From DASTPP01 sp035762175 (GTDB lineage Bacteria > Myxococcota_A > Polyangia > Polyangiales > Polyangiaceae): a stretch of DNA of 64,000 bases. Location: the NCBI GenBank assembly GCA_035762175.1, contig DASTPP010000438.1, positions 1 to 64,000 on the forward strand, in the 5' to 3' direction. The translations under genes were made by a program, and so were the position numbers. Of the stretch, positions 8,198 through 16,319 are shown one piece after another (within the stretch, counting starts at the first letter, position 1; each line of letters opens with the position of its first letter). Below the pieces are notes generated by a model. It was not told where the DNA came from and made no database searches. It worked only from the letters and a program-made list of their open reading frames with translations.

Positions 8198-8992
8198 ATG
8201 CTGCCCCTCAAACAACACCCCGACCGACTGCACTTCAAGGCCGCCGGCGCCCCGGCGAAGGCCGCCAACTTCGCGGCGGGCAAGAGCGCCTACGTCGCCG
8301 AGGTCGACGACTACGAGCTGTACCGGTCGATGCTCTACGCGCTGGGCGCCAAGGGCGTCGCCAACAAGATGATGGCCGACGTCGACCTCATCGTGTACGG
8401 CGGCGACGCGGCGCCGGCGAAGGCGCGCGCGAAGTACCCCGCCGGCGAGTTCGTGCGCGCGGGCGCGGTGCTGCCGCTCTTTCATCAAGAGGTGCCCTCG
8501 TTCGCCGAGTACGTGCGGGCGCTCGAGCGCCACGGCTTCACGGTGCGCAACTTGAGCGACGAGGGCGACGCCGAGTTCGACTTCTTCGATCTGCCCCCGG
8601 CCGAGGGGTCGCTGCACGCGACGCTGCTGCACTACCTCGGCAGCTCGCCCTTCATCCGCGAGTTCGCCCGCAAGCAGCACTTTCCGATCGACCAGCGCGA
8701 AGCCGAGTATACCCCCTTCGAGGTGCCCGGCGCCGGGGTCACCTGGTACTACGCCTGGGCCGCCGACGCGTGGGGCCGCGTCAGCGCGCAGCGCGGCGAG
8801 GGCGACTACCCGCTCGAGATCAAGGGCCACCAGCTCCTGCGCGTCGAGCCGATCTTCTGGACGCAGAGCACGGGGATGCGCTTCTACGAGTACCCCCACG
8901 CCGACAGCATCAGCGGGCTCTTCCTTCAGGCGGGCGTCGACGCGCGCACGGGGCGGGTCAACGGCGCCGCCATCTCGCGCGTGTGGACCTAG
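8198..8992 (+). CDS. Uncharacterised soluble protein upstream of a LanC-like gene
   Basis: A 264-residue protein without signal peptide or membrane segment; I do not recognise the family. Visible features are a mixed alpha/beta N-terminal half containing KSAYVAEVDDYELYRSMLYA, and a C-terminal half rich in aromatic residues (VTWYYAWAADAWGRV, GMRFYEYPHADSIS). It ends 31 nt before the LanC-like gene on the same strand and is probably co-transcribed with it, so a shared role is possible. Base composition and codon use match the neighbours. Confidence 0.75.
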   Translation: MLPLKQHPDRLHFKAAGAPAKAANFAAGKSAYVAEVDDYELYRSMLYALGAKGVANKMMADVDLIVYGGDAAPAKARAKYPAGEFVRAGAVLPLFHQEVPSFAEYVRALERHGFTVRNLSDEGDAEFDFFDLPPAEGSLHATLLHYLGSSPFIREFARKQHFPIDQREAEYTPFEVPGAGVTWYYAWAADAWGRVSAQRGEGDYPLEIKGHQLLRVEPIFWTQSTGMRFYEYPHADSISGLFLQAGVDARTGRVNGAAISRVWT

Positions 8993-9023
8993 CGCGCGCG
9001 CCCGGCGCCGCCCCCCCGAGCCC

Positions 9024-10244
9024 ATGGCCGCGCTCTTCGAGCCCGCCCGTCACCAGGCGCTGGCCGCCGCCCCGTGGTCGGCCGACGCGGCGCGCGCGGC
9101 CGTCGCGCGCATCGTCGCCGACGCCCGCGCGGCGTTCACGCGCGAGGGCCTGTGGCCGCTGCACCCGGGCGACGCCGAAGCGGGCGACGTCGGGCCGCAC
9201 GCCCCCCTCTACTTCGGCGCCGCGGGGGTCGTCTGGGCGCTCGACCACCTCGCGCGCGAGGGCGCGGCGCCCCCGGGGCCGACCTTCGCCGAGCACCTGC
9301 CCGCCATCCTGGCGCGCAACCGCGCGCTGCTGGCGTCCGACTCGTGGCGCCAGGCCCTCGGCCGCGGCTGGCAGACCCGCTCGTGGCTGCTCGGGGACGC
9401 GGGCATCCTCTTCACCGCGTGGAAGGCGGCCGCGTCCGAGCCGGCGCTGGCCGAGCTGGCCGGCGTCATCGCGGCGAACGCCGACGACCCCTCGCGCGAG
9501 CTCATGTGGGGCGCGGCGGGCACGATGCTGCCGGCGCTGGCGCTCTACCGCTCGACCGGCCGCCCGAGCTGGGCCGAGCTCTATCGCGCCGGCGCGAACG
9601 CGCTCGCGGCGTCGTACGCCCACGACCCGGACGCCGGCGCCGACCTCTGGACGCAGGACCTCTACGGCCGCCTCGCGCGCTATCTGGGCGCCGTCCACGG
9701 CTTCGCCGGCAACGCCTTCGCGCTCGTCGCCGGCCGCGACCTCCTGGGCGAAGGCGCCTGGGCGTCACTCTCGCCCCGCCTCGCCCGGACCTTCGAGGCC
9801 ACCGCGCGGCGCGACGCCTCGGGCGCCAACTGGCCCGCGGACTTCGGCCAGCGCCCCGACAAGCCCCTGCTCGTGCAGCACTGCCACGGCGCCCCGGGCA
9901 TGGTGACGGCGCTCGCGGGGCTGCCCGAGCCGATCGACGAGCTGCTCCTCGCCGCCGGCGAGCTCACCTGGGCGGCCGGCCCGCTCGCCAAGGGCGCGAA
10001 CCTCTGCCACGGCACCGCCGGTAACGGGTTCGCCTTCCTCAAGCTCTTCGAGCGCACCGGCGACGAGTCGTGGCTCGCGCGGGCCCGCGCCTTCGCCATG
10101 CACGCGATCGCCCAGGGCGACGCCGAGGCCGCCGAGCTCGGCCGCCGCCGCCATTCGCTCTGGACGGGCGATCTCGGCCTCGCCTGCTTTCTGTGGGAGT
10201 GTCTTCGCGGGCGCGCGCGCTTTCCGACGATGGACGCCCTGTGA
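9024..10244 (+). CDS. Lanthionine synthetase C-like (LanC-like) protein
   Basis: A 406-residue protein with the alpha/alpha-barrel signature of LanC/LANCL proteins. The repeated Gly motifs include HCHGAPGMV (C287) and NLCHGTAGNG (C328, H329). These correspond to the two Cys and one His that bind zinc in NisC-type cyclases. The ligands are intact, so it may be catalytically competent. No lanthipeptide dehydratase (LanB/LanM) or recognisable precursor is adjacent, so it is a stand-alone LanC-like protein, as in many proteobacteria. These may act on glutathione adducts or dehydrated residues in damaged proteins (known for eukaryotic LANCL, inferred here). It follows the unknown gene at 8198 by 31 nt. 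Confidence 0.85.
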   Translation: MAALFEPARHQALAAAPWSADAARAAVARIVADARAAFTREGLWPLHPGDAEAGDVGPHAPLYFGAAGVVWALDHLAREGAAPPGPTFAEHLPAILARNRALLASDSWRQALGRGWQTRSWLLGDAGILFTAWKAAASEPALAELAGVIAANADDPSRELMWGAAGTMLPALALYRSTGRPSWAELYRAGANALAASYAHDPDAGADLWTQDLYGRLARYLGAVHGFAGNAFALVAGRDLLGEGAWASLSPRLARTFEATARRDASGANWPADFGQRPDKPLLVQHCHGAPGMVTALAGLPEPIDELLLAAGELTWAAGPLAKGANLCHGTAGNGFAFLKLFERTGDESWLARARAFAMHAIAQGDAEAAELGRRRHSLWTGDLGLACFLWECLRGRARFPTMDAL

Positions 10245-10280
10245 AGCGAAGCGCGGGCCCGCGGGCCCGGGGCGTCGGGG

Positions 10281-10775
10281 TCAGGCGGCCCGGGCGAGGT
10301 ACTTCGCGATCAACGTCACCTGCATGGCCCAGCCGCCCTCGTTCGAGGTGAACGCCTCGGCGCGGCGGGCCAGCGGCACCTCGTCGAAGCCCGACTCGGT
10401 GACCGTGAGCAGCACGCCGCCCTCGTGGTCGGCCAGCTCGAACTCGACCAAGGTGGTCGGCTCGGCCGAGTAATCGGTGCCGGGCTCGATCGCGTAAGGG
10501 TGCCAGCGGAAGGAGAGCAGCCGCTCGGGCTCGACGCGCTCGACGAAGATGTCGAAGGCGAGGCCTTCGTGCGGCTTCTGCTGCGCCGCCACCGCCGCGT
10601 CGACGGTCGTCGGGACGATGGCGCCGCGCAGCGTCGCCCCGGCGACGAAGGGGCCCTCGAGCCTCATGCCGAACCAGGCGCCGAACTCTCGGCTGTCGCT
10701 GATGGCGCGCCAGACGCGCGCCCGCGGCGCGCGCAGCACGACCTTCTTCTCGATGCGATCGGGGACGGGAGACAT
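10281..10775 (-). CDS. SRPBCC (AHSA1/START-like) family protein
   Basis: A 164-residue protein beginning IEKKVVLRAPRARVWRAIS and continuing REFGAWFG, the canonical opening of activator-of-Hsp90-ATPase-like SRPBCC proteins. Later elements fit the fold: RLLSFRWHPY, TTLVEFELADHEGG, LLTVTESGFDEVP and the C-terminal helix EGGWAMQVTLIAKYL. These small proteins have a deep hydrophobic ligand pocket; the ligand here is unknown. The start ATG has a good Shine-Dalgarno site (GGAGG, 7-nt spacing). Convergent with the LanC-like gene. Confidence 0.9.
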   Translation of the reverse strand: MSPVPDRIEKKVVLRAPRARVWRAISDSREFGAWFGMRLEGPFVAGATLRGAIVPTTVDAAVAAQQKPHEGLAFDIFVERVEPERLLSFRWHPYAIEPGTDYSAEPTTLVEFELADHEGGVLLTVTESGFDEVPLARRAEAFTSNEGGWAMQVTLIAKYLARAA

Positions 10776-10839
10776 GGAGCAACCTCCGGGGTGCGCGTAT
10801 AGCCCCGCCCCCGGGCAAGGGCAACCATTTAGTTGCTCT

Positions 10840-11010
10840 TTAGCCGGGCCCTTCGGGGCCCTCGAGCTCCCGCAAAATCTCGTCGGTGTGCTCGCCGAGG
10901 CGCGGCGGCGCGGCGCGGTACTCGACGGGCGTACGCGAGAAGCGGATCGGGTTGGCCACCGTGGGCACCTGCTCGCCGGAGGCGCGGCGCAGCGTGCGCG
11001 CTAGCGCCGT
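10840..11010 (-). pseudogene. C-terminal remnant of a CaiB/BaiF family CoA-transferase
   Basis: Reading the minus strand, the frame gives VPTVANPIRFSRTPVEYRAA and then PPRLGEHTDEILRELEG before a TAA stop at 10840-10842. This is the conserved C-terminal end of family III (CaiB/BaiF) CoA-transferases, where an aPplGeHtdeIL motif closes the protein. The fragment has only about 50 codons and no start; a full gene has about 400. It lies directly after, and in the same frame as, the TGA stop of the gene at 11017-12597. A relic is inferred. Confidence 0.65.
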
Positions 11011-11016
11011 CGGCGC

Positions 11017-12597
11017 TCAGGGCGCGACGGCGACGCCGAGGTGCGCGCCGAAGAACTGGTCGACCGAGCCGGCGGCGATGTAGCCGGTGTCCGAGTTGAG
11101 GTCGGCCTTGAGGTTGCCGCGGTAGCGGGTGTAGTTGAGGTTGAAGCGCCCTTCGAGGGCGGCGGTGATGGGGACGGCGACGCCGAGCAGGGCGTCGAGG
11201 CCGAACACGCTGGCGTTGGGGAACCGCCGGTTGAGCTCGCCCGCGGCGGTGACGAAGTGAAAGCCGCCTTCGAAGAGCAGGGCGACGGGGCCGACCGGCA
11301 CGCGCGCGCCGACGCCCGGCCGGACGGACTGATAGATGAACGAGGGCGAGGCGCCGCTCGGGTCGGTGAAGGTGAAGTCGAGGTGCGCGTACGTGATCTC
11401 GCCGGTGAGCGTCACCGCCTGGGCGTCGGTGCCGAGCGGGATGCGCACCTTGGGCCCGACGCGGAAGTGAAAGAAGGTCGTGTCGAGATCGCCCCGGTCG
11501 CCGCCGGCGGAGGACGATCGCGCGGCCGAGGCGCCGCCGAGGGCGACCAGGCCGATGTTGCCGAGGAACGAGTCGACCCGGCCGGCGAAGGGGTAGACCT
11601 CGGCCCGCAGGAAGGCGTGCGGGCTGGCGAGGAGCTTGTAGGACGGGACGTTGGTGCCGCGCTCGAGGCCGACCGGAAAGATGTAAAAGAACGAGCGACC
11701 CTGGGTGCCGATGCCGCCCTCGAACAGGAACTTGCCCCGCACGAATCGGCTCGCCGGCAGCGGCGGGGGCGGCTTCGGCTCTTCTTTCGGCTTCTCGGGG
11801 TCTTTCTGCTCGACGGCGATGTCTTCGGTCTTGGTCTCGGGGTCCGCGGGGGGAGGGGGGATGATGCCCGAGATGGACGCGCTGACGATGCCGGCGAGGG
11901 CCTCGGCGCGCGATTGGTTGCCGCCGTTGATGGCGCCGGTCGCGTTCGCCGAGCTCAGGGGCTCGGGGCTGTCGGAGGGCACGATGAGGATCGAGACGTC
12001 GTACTTGCCCCCCCGCGGCGCGGGGGCGCTGGCGACGATGGCCGCCTGGGCGCCGGCGCTCTGGGTGGCGGCGTGCACCTTGGCCGTGGCCGCGAGCCGC
12101 TCTTTCGGGCCCTTGATGCTCCGGGCGAGGGGCAAGAGGCCCTGCTTCTTGAGCGATTCGACGAAAGGGCCGTTGGGGAGCGTGGTCGAGCCGGGCGGCA
12201 GCGCCTTCTCGATCTCGGCCCAGACCTCGGCCGACGTCGCCCCTTCGACGAAGATGACGACCTTGATCTCGGCGCCGGTCGGGGCTTGCTTGCCGGCGGC
12301 CGCGGCGTCGCCGCCCGCGCCCGACTTCTCGCCCCCTTCTTGCCCGCCGCCAGAGGCTGTCTTCTGGGCGCCCGCCGAAGGCGCGCCGCCCGCGCCCGCC
12401 TTCTCGGCGCCCGCCTGGGCGTACGCCGCGGGCTCGAGGGGCCAGAGCGCGCCGAGCGACGCGACCGCCGCGATGACGCCTCGCGCCAGTGCGCTGCGCG
12501 CGAAGGCGGGCCTCGGCGCAGGGGGCGCCGCGTTCGCACGGCGGGGGCCTTCGCAGTAGAAAGCCTCTCGGCCCTCTGGTCGTGGGGTCTGGCGCAT
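11017..12597 (-). CDS. Secreted protein with predicted C-terminal outer-membrane beta-barrel
   Basis: A 526-residue protein with a long N-terminal signal (about residues 35-60, ending near AAYAQ). An Ala/Gly-rich linker follows, then a soluble alpha/beta domain (AEIKVVIFVEGATSAEVWAE, DVSILIVPSD), then a Pro-rich linker (EKPKEEPKPPPP). From about residue 290 on, alternating hydrophobic/polar strands with many aromatic residues (FVRGKFLFEGGIGTQGRSFF, ITYAHLDFTF, GRFNLNYTRYRG) end in FFGAHLGVAVAP, the pattern of an outer-membrane beta-barrel. The function is unknown. Its stop codon is followed in frame by a CoA-transferase relic. Confidence 0.7.
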   Translation of the reverse strand: MRQTPRPEGREAFYCEGPRRANAAPPAPRPAFARSALARGVIAAVASLGALWPLEPAAYAQAGAEKAGAGGAPSAGAQKTASGGGQEGGEKSGAGGDAAAAGKQAPTGAEIKVVIFVEGATSAEVWAEIEKALPPGSTTLPNGPFVESLKKQGLLPLARSIKGPKERLAATAKVHAATQSAGAQAAIVASAPAPRGGKYDVSILIVPSDSPEPLSSANATGAINGGNQSRAEALAGIVSASISGIIPPPPADPETKTEDIAVEQKDPEKPKEEPKPPPPLPASRFVRGKFLFEGGIGTQGRSFFYIFPVGLERGTNVPSYKLLASPHAFLRAEVYPFAGRVDSFLGNIGLVALGGASAARSSSAGGDRGDLDTTFFHFRVGPKVRIPLGTDAQAVTLTGEITYAHLDFTFTDPSGASPSFIYQSVRPGVGARVPVGPVALLFEGGFHFVTAAGELNRRFPNASVFGLDALLGVAVPITAALEGRFNLNYTRYRGNLKADLNSDTGYIAAGSVDQFFGAHLGVAVAP

Positions 12598-12709
12598 CCG
12601 GCGCGCATCTTATAGACGCACGCACCAGAAAGGGAAGCGGCCACCCGCCGGCCGTCCGGGGGGTCGGTCGTGACCGTCAGGGCCGGCCGCCCGGGGCCGC
12701 GGGCCCGCC

Positions 12710-12973
12710 TCAGGGCCGGTCGGGGCGAGGCGCCTCGGGGGCGCCCTCGTGCGTGGCCGCGTCCGAGCGGGCGTCGAGGGCCTGAGCGAGCTCGCGCTCG
12801 GCCACCAAGAGCTCGTCGAAGACGTGCTCGATGATCTGGCAAACGCTCGTCTTGTACGCGAGCGGCAAGGCGCGGACGTCGCTCATGACCCCGTCGAGCT
12901 TGGCCCGCGCGTTCATGACCGAGGCCCGGGCCCGCTCGACCGCCTCGGTCAGCCGCTGCGTGTCGTCAGCCAC
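12710..12973 (-). CDS. Small helical protein of unknown function
   Basis: An 87-residue protein starting at GTG 12973, preceded by a purine-rich GGCGGGGGGG stretch that can act as a ribosome binding site. The same frame is open upstream, but that part is Arg-rich noise. The sequence VADDTQRLTEAVERARASV and then KTSVCQIIEHVFDELLVAE is strongly helical with heptad-like spacing, so it may form a coiled coil or four-helix dimer. The C-terminal tail is acidic and Pro-rich. No family recognised. Confidence 0.6.
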   Translation of the reverse strand: MADDTQRLTEAVERARASVMNARAKLDGVMSDVRALPLAYKTSVCQIIEHVFDELLVAERELAQALDARSDAATHEGAPEAPRPDRP

Positions 12974-13134
12974 GGACGCCCCCCCGCCGCGAACGGCACC
13001 GACTCGGGCCGGGCCTTCGCCTCGCCGGCCCAGGGGTCGAAGGCGGAGAGCCGCCCCGGGGCGGGGGCGAGCCGGCAGGTGGCCGCGGCCAAGGCCGCCC
13101 AAGCAAGGCAGCGCGACGCGCGCCGGGGCGCGCT

Positions 13135-13306
13135 TCAAGGCGATATGCCGGTGTACCCCGTGCTGGCCGACCCGTCGCCCGGCCAGGCCTCGCGGAGCGC
13201 GAAGGTGAGGCTGAGCAGGTCGGGCATCGTCTCGAGCAAGCTCTCGGCCTCGGTCTCGGCCGAGGCGACGCCGAAGTCGAAGCGCCGAGGATGGGCGGGG
13301 ATACAT
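13135..13306 (-). pseudogene. Small gene with a probable one-base frameshift after the start
   Basis: ATG 13306 has an excellent ribosome binding site (AAGGAG). It opens MYP, after which the protein-like frame is one base away: AHPRRFDFGVASAETEAES, then LLETMPDLLSLTFALREAW, then a Gly/Ser tail ending at TGA 13135-13137. A single extra C in the cccc run right after the start codon would explain the switch. The intact product would be about 57 residues. Either a sequencing/assembly error or a real lesion. Family unknown; it lies upstream of the small helical gene on the same strand. Confidence 0.4.
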
Positions 13307-13956
13307 GATGCTCCTTCGTTACGGCCGAAGCTTGCGGCGACCTACGCGCCGTGGCGAAGAGGGCTTCGGGGCTCTCGTCGGACGACGGTAGCGTCGCCGA
13401 CGGGCAGCGGCCTGCTCGCTCTTTTCCCTCGCTAGCGCAAGGTTTCATTCGTCGCGCAGTTCGAAATGGAGCGCCCGGCGCGCCGTCGAGGTGGTTTCGG
13501 TAGCGGGCCCGCCCGGGCGGAGCCCGTTCTCCGAAGCGGAGGGAGCTTCGATTCGTCAGCGCGGGCTCGAACGAGGCCGCGGGCGGCGTGGCCCCCGGGG
13601 GCAGACCTTGGGGCGCCCTTTCTCGAAAGACGCTTGCGGGGCACCATGCCCCGATTCGTCACTTTCGCCACGTTCGCCGCTCCGCCGGCGGCGCCCGGGG
13701 CGACCGGCCCGGCCTCAGGTCGACGCCGGCCCTGAGCCCGGACGAAGGCCCTATCCCAGCACGCGCGGGCGCGCCCTCGGAGGGGGCCGTTGCGCGAATC
13801 GGCTTGCGCCTCCCGGGCGGCTCGAAACCTGCTTCCGAAAGAGAGGTTTCGGCATTTCGCTTCCGAACCCCCCAGGTGGAGCTCGGCGGCGCTCCGGCGA
13901 TGACGCACGACCGCGGCTCGGGCGCGCGAACGTGCAATTCGAGAAAGGCACCCATC
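13307..13956. other. Intergenic region upstream of the membrane/DUF2383 cassette 1
   Basis: About 650 nt without a convincing gene. The frame of the downstream gene is open back to 13588, but that part is Arg/Pro/Gly-rich and lacks a ribosome binding site. It probably contains promoters for both divergent neighbours; no canonical -35/-10 pair is recognised. Confidence 0.35.
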
Positions 13957-14604
13957 ATGCCGGCCCATACTCTGGTGCTCGTCTTCGCGACGTGGCTGCT
14001 CGGGTTCCTCGTGCTCTCGCAGCTGGCGCTCGCCGTCTTCGCATTGGCCCGAGGGCGCCGGCGCCGCGCCCTCCGCAAGGCCGAGCGACGCCGGCGCTTC
14101 TCCGGCCGGCCGCCCGCCTTCGCCACGCCCGCGGGCGAGTTCCACGGGGGCGCGCCGGGGATGCCGGCGCTGGGCGTGGTGAGCGAGCCCGACGTCCAGG
14201 ACGCCTTGAACGCCTGGGAGGGCGAGGGCGGCAGCGCCCGCCCGCGGGCCCCCGAGGCGGGCGGGCGCGGCGGCGACGCGAGCGCGGTGGCGCTGCCCGC
14301 GGGGCACACCGCCCGGCTCGCGTGGGGGTTCGCCGACCAGGCGGGCCGCTTCTCGTATGAGTTTTATCGCGTCTACGGGCCCGCCGGCCGGCTCAATCCA
14401 GACCTAAGCTATTGGGTCGTGCGTTCGCGCACGGCGACCGGCGCGGCGAGCCAGCGCTGGTCGGGCTGGCGAATGAGCTACGCGCGCGCCCGCGCGCTCG
14501 CGGGCCCCGGGCTGACCTTCGAGCGCTTTGCTTCCCCGGCCGGCATCCCGGACGAGCCCGAGGCGGACGCGCCCGCGCCGCGGGCCGGCGGCGCGCCGTC
14601 ATGA
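13957..14604 (+). CDS. Single-pass membrane protein, copy 1 of a duplicated cassette
   Basis: A 215-residue protein with one N-terminal membrane segment (residues about 4-30, MPAHTLVLVFATWLLGFLVL...), an Arg-rich cytoplasmic stretch, and a Gly/Ala-rich linker. The conserved C-terminal domain carries HTARLAWGFADQAGRFSYEF, YRVYGPAGRL, PDLSYWVV and LTFERFASPAGIP. The paralogue at 25207-25833 shares this layout and nearly the same motifs. The start was chosen because MPAHTLVL matches MPTHTLVL of the paralogue and has a GAAAGG site. Its last codons overlap the next gene by ATGA. I do not recognise the domain. Confidence 0.8.
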   Translation: MPAHTLVLVFATWLLGFLVLSQLALAVFALARGRRRRALRKAERRRRFSGRPPAFATPAGEFHGGAPGMPALGVVSEPDVQDALNAWEGEGGSARPRAPEAGGRGGDASAVALPAGHTARLAWGFADQAGRFSYEFYRVYGPAGRLNPDLSYWVVRSRTATGAASQRWSGWRMSYARARALAGPGLTFERFASPAGIPDEPEADAPAPRAGGAPS

Positions 14605-15053
14605 CCATCAAAGGGCCCGACCCCGCCTCGACGGCCGTCGCTCAGCTCAACGCGTTCCTGCGCGGCGAGCTGTCCGCCGTCGCGACGTACCACGACGTGC
14701 TGCCGGGGGTGAGGGGGCACGACGCGCGCGCGACGCTGCGAGATTGCGCCCTTTCGCACGAGCGGCGCGTGCGCTGCCTGCGCGACGCCATCGTCCGCCT
14801 GGGCGGCACGCCCGACGACAGCCCCGGCGCCTGGGGCGCCTTCGCGGGGCTCGATCAGGGCGCGCGCGCCCCCGGCGACTGGGCCGCGGTCTCGGCGCTC
14901 GCGCGGGGCGAAGACCGGGGGCTCGACGCGTACCGCCACGGCTTCGGGAAGCTCGACGAGCGCGCCAAGGAGCTCGTCGAGCAGGTGCTCTTGCCCGCGC
15001 AACAACAAACGAGGCACGACATTCATGAATTGAAGAGGCTGTTGCTCAGCTGA
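14601..15053 (+). CDS. DUF2383/PA2169-type four-helix-bundle (ferritin-like) protein, copy 1
   Basis: A 150-residue protein starting within the ATGA overlap with the upstream membrane-protein gene, so translation is probably coupled. It contains AQLNAFLRGELSAVATYHDV, CALSHERRVRCLRDAIVRLG, GTPDDSPGAWGAFAG and a C-terminal helix ending in HDIHELKRLL. Glu and His positions on the long helices (GELSAV..Y, SHERRV, RGEDRG) are typical of the ferritin-like DUF2383 family, some members of which may bind a di-metal centre. The role is unknown; association with its membrane partner is inferred from the conserved pairing in the second copy. Confidence 0.85.
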   Translation: MTIKGPDPASTAVAQLNAFLRGELSAVATYHDVLPGVRGHDARATLRDCALSHERRVRCLRDAIVRLGGTPDDSPGAWGAFAGLDQGARAPGDWAAVSALARGEDRGLDAYRHGFGKLDERAKELVEQVLLPAQQQTRHDIHELKRLLLS

Positions 15054-15193
15054 GCGGGTCGGCGGTCTGGTCGTCGCCGGGGCCGGGCGCCCTCCGGCGG
15101 GCGGCGCGGGCGCGACGGGGGCCGCGTCGGCGCCGCCGGCCGGGGCGCGCGCGGTTCGCGGCTTGCAGGCGCGCTTCGGCCGGAAGGTGCCCC

Positions 15194-15769
15194 ATGATCA
15201 TCATCGACCGCGCACTGCCCGTGCTCGCGCTCCAGGCCTTTCAGCCCTGGCGCGCCAGCGAGAGCCTGCTCGCCGAGGCGGCGCTCGTCACCCCCTCGGC
15301 CCTGCGGGTGACGAGCCCGGCCTTCGGCGAGGGTCGGCCCCTGCCGTCGAAGTACGCGTCGGCCGGGGGGCAAAATGTCTCACCGCCGCTGGCCTGGTCG
15401 GGGGTGCCCGCCGCGACGCGCGAGCTGGCGCTCATCTGCGAGGACGCGGACGCGCCGCTCTCGCTCTGCCCCTTCGTGCACTGGACGATGTACCGCATTT
15501 CGCCCTCGCTGCGCGCGCTGCCCGAGGCGGCCGCGCTCGGCGGCGGCCCGGCCGGCGCGGTCCAGGGCACGAACTCGCTGCACAAGGACGGGTACGTCGG
15601 CCCGGCGCCGCCGCGCGGCCGCGGCCGGCACCACTACCACTTTCAGCTCTTCGCGCTCGGGGCGCCGCTCGACCTCGGGCCGCGCGCCGACCGCGACGCC
15701 CTCGTCGGGGCGATGCGGTGGCGCGTGCTCGCGATGGGCGAGCTCGTGGGCACCTACGAGCGCGCCTGA
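15194..15769 (+). CDS. YbhB/YbcL-type PEBP (Raf-kinase-inhibitor-like) protein
   Basis: A 191-residue protein with all the signatures of bacterial phosphatidylethanolamine-binding proteins: LRVTSPAFGEGRPLPSKYA, GQNVSPPLAWSGVP, LALICEDADAP, FVHWTMYRISPS, the conserved GTNSLHKDGYVGPAPPRG, and HHYHFQLFALG. The anion-binding pocket residues (the D-x-D-A-P region, HW and the glycine loop) are present. No signal peptide is seen, so it is probably cytoplasmic. The ligand and role of bacterial members are not established. It stands alone between the DUF2383 gene and a histidine kinase. Confidence 0.92.
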   Translation: MIIIDRALPVLALQAFQPWRASESLLAEAALVTPSALRVTSPAFGEGRPLPSKYASAGGQNVSPPLAWSGVPAATRELALICEDADAPLSLCPFVHWTMYRISPSLRALPEAAALGGGPAGAVQGTNSLHKDGYVGPAPPRGRGRHHYHFQLFALGAPLDLGPRADRDALVGAMRWRVLAMGELVGTYERA

Positions 15770-16319
15770 GTCGGGCTTTGAGATTTGGTCACGACGGTAA
15801 CCCGACGATTCCCATGGGCCGCGCGCCTCGGGCGCGAGCTCTGGCGTACCGTTCGGGATAACTGCTCTGGCCTGCTACGATACGTTCAGGGCGGCCGTGA
15901 GGGCCGACTCGCTCGCGCCGGGCCCCGCGCTTTGGGGCCGCGGTAACGACGTTCGGGGGGGCGAGCTCGAGCGGGGCGGATATTCTCTGGCGCAGCGAGG
16001 TCTGTGGGCTAAGGTAGCGTCACTAAAGGTTTTCTGCTCCGAATGCCACGGGCGCGCGCCTCGTTTGTCGGATGGCCCGCGCGACGCCCTCGGGCCCGGG
16101 TTCGTCGCCGACATCGCCCGGATCGGGCCGGCCGCTTTGCCCTTACCGAACGCGATATGAACGTATTTTTGCGGACTCGGCGCGACGGGGGTCGAGGCGG
16201 TAAAAGCACTAGGTTCGTTGACGAAACCAGTGCGACGTCCGCCCCGAGCCCGTCGGCCCGAGGGCGGGCGCAGTGCCGGGGCACCGGCCGAGCTCGGGAG
16301 CGAGAGCGAGGGGGTTTGC
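15770..16319. other. Long intergenic region upstream of a histidine kinase
   Basis: About 550 nt with no convincing reading frame. AT-richer patches near 16015-16035 (cactaaaggttttctgctcc) and 16150-16175 (cgcgatatgaacgtattttt) could hold promoter elements. No consensus promoter or operator is recognised. Confidence 0.35.

Noticed and set aside
9024..10244. Lanthipeptide biosynthetic cluster
   Set aside because: Only the LanC-like gene is present; no dehydratase, leader peptidase, transporter or precursor peptide was found nearby.
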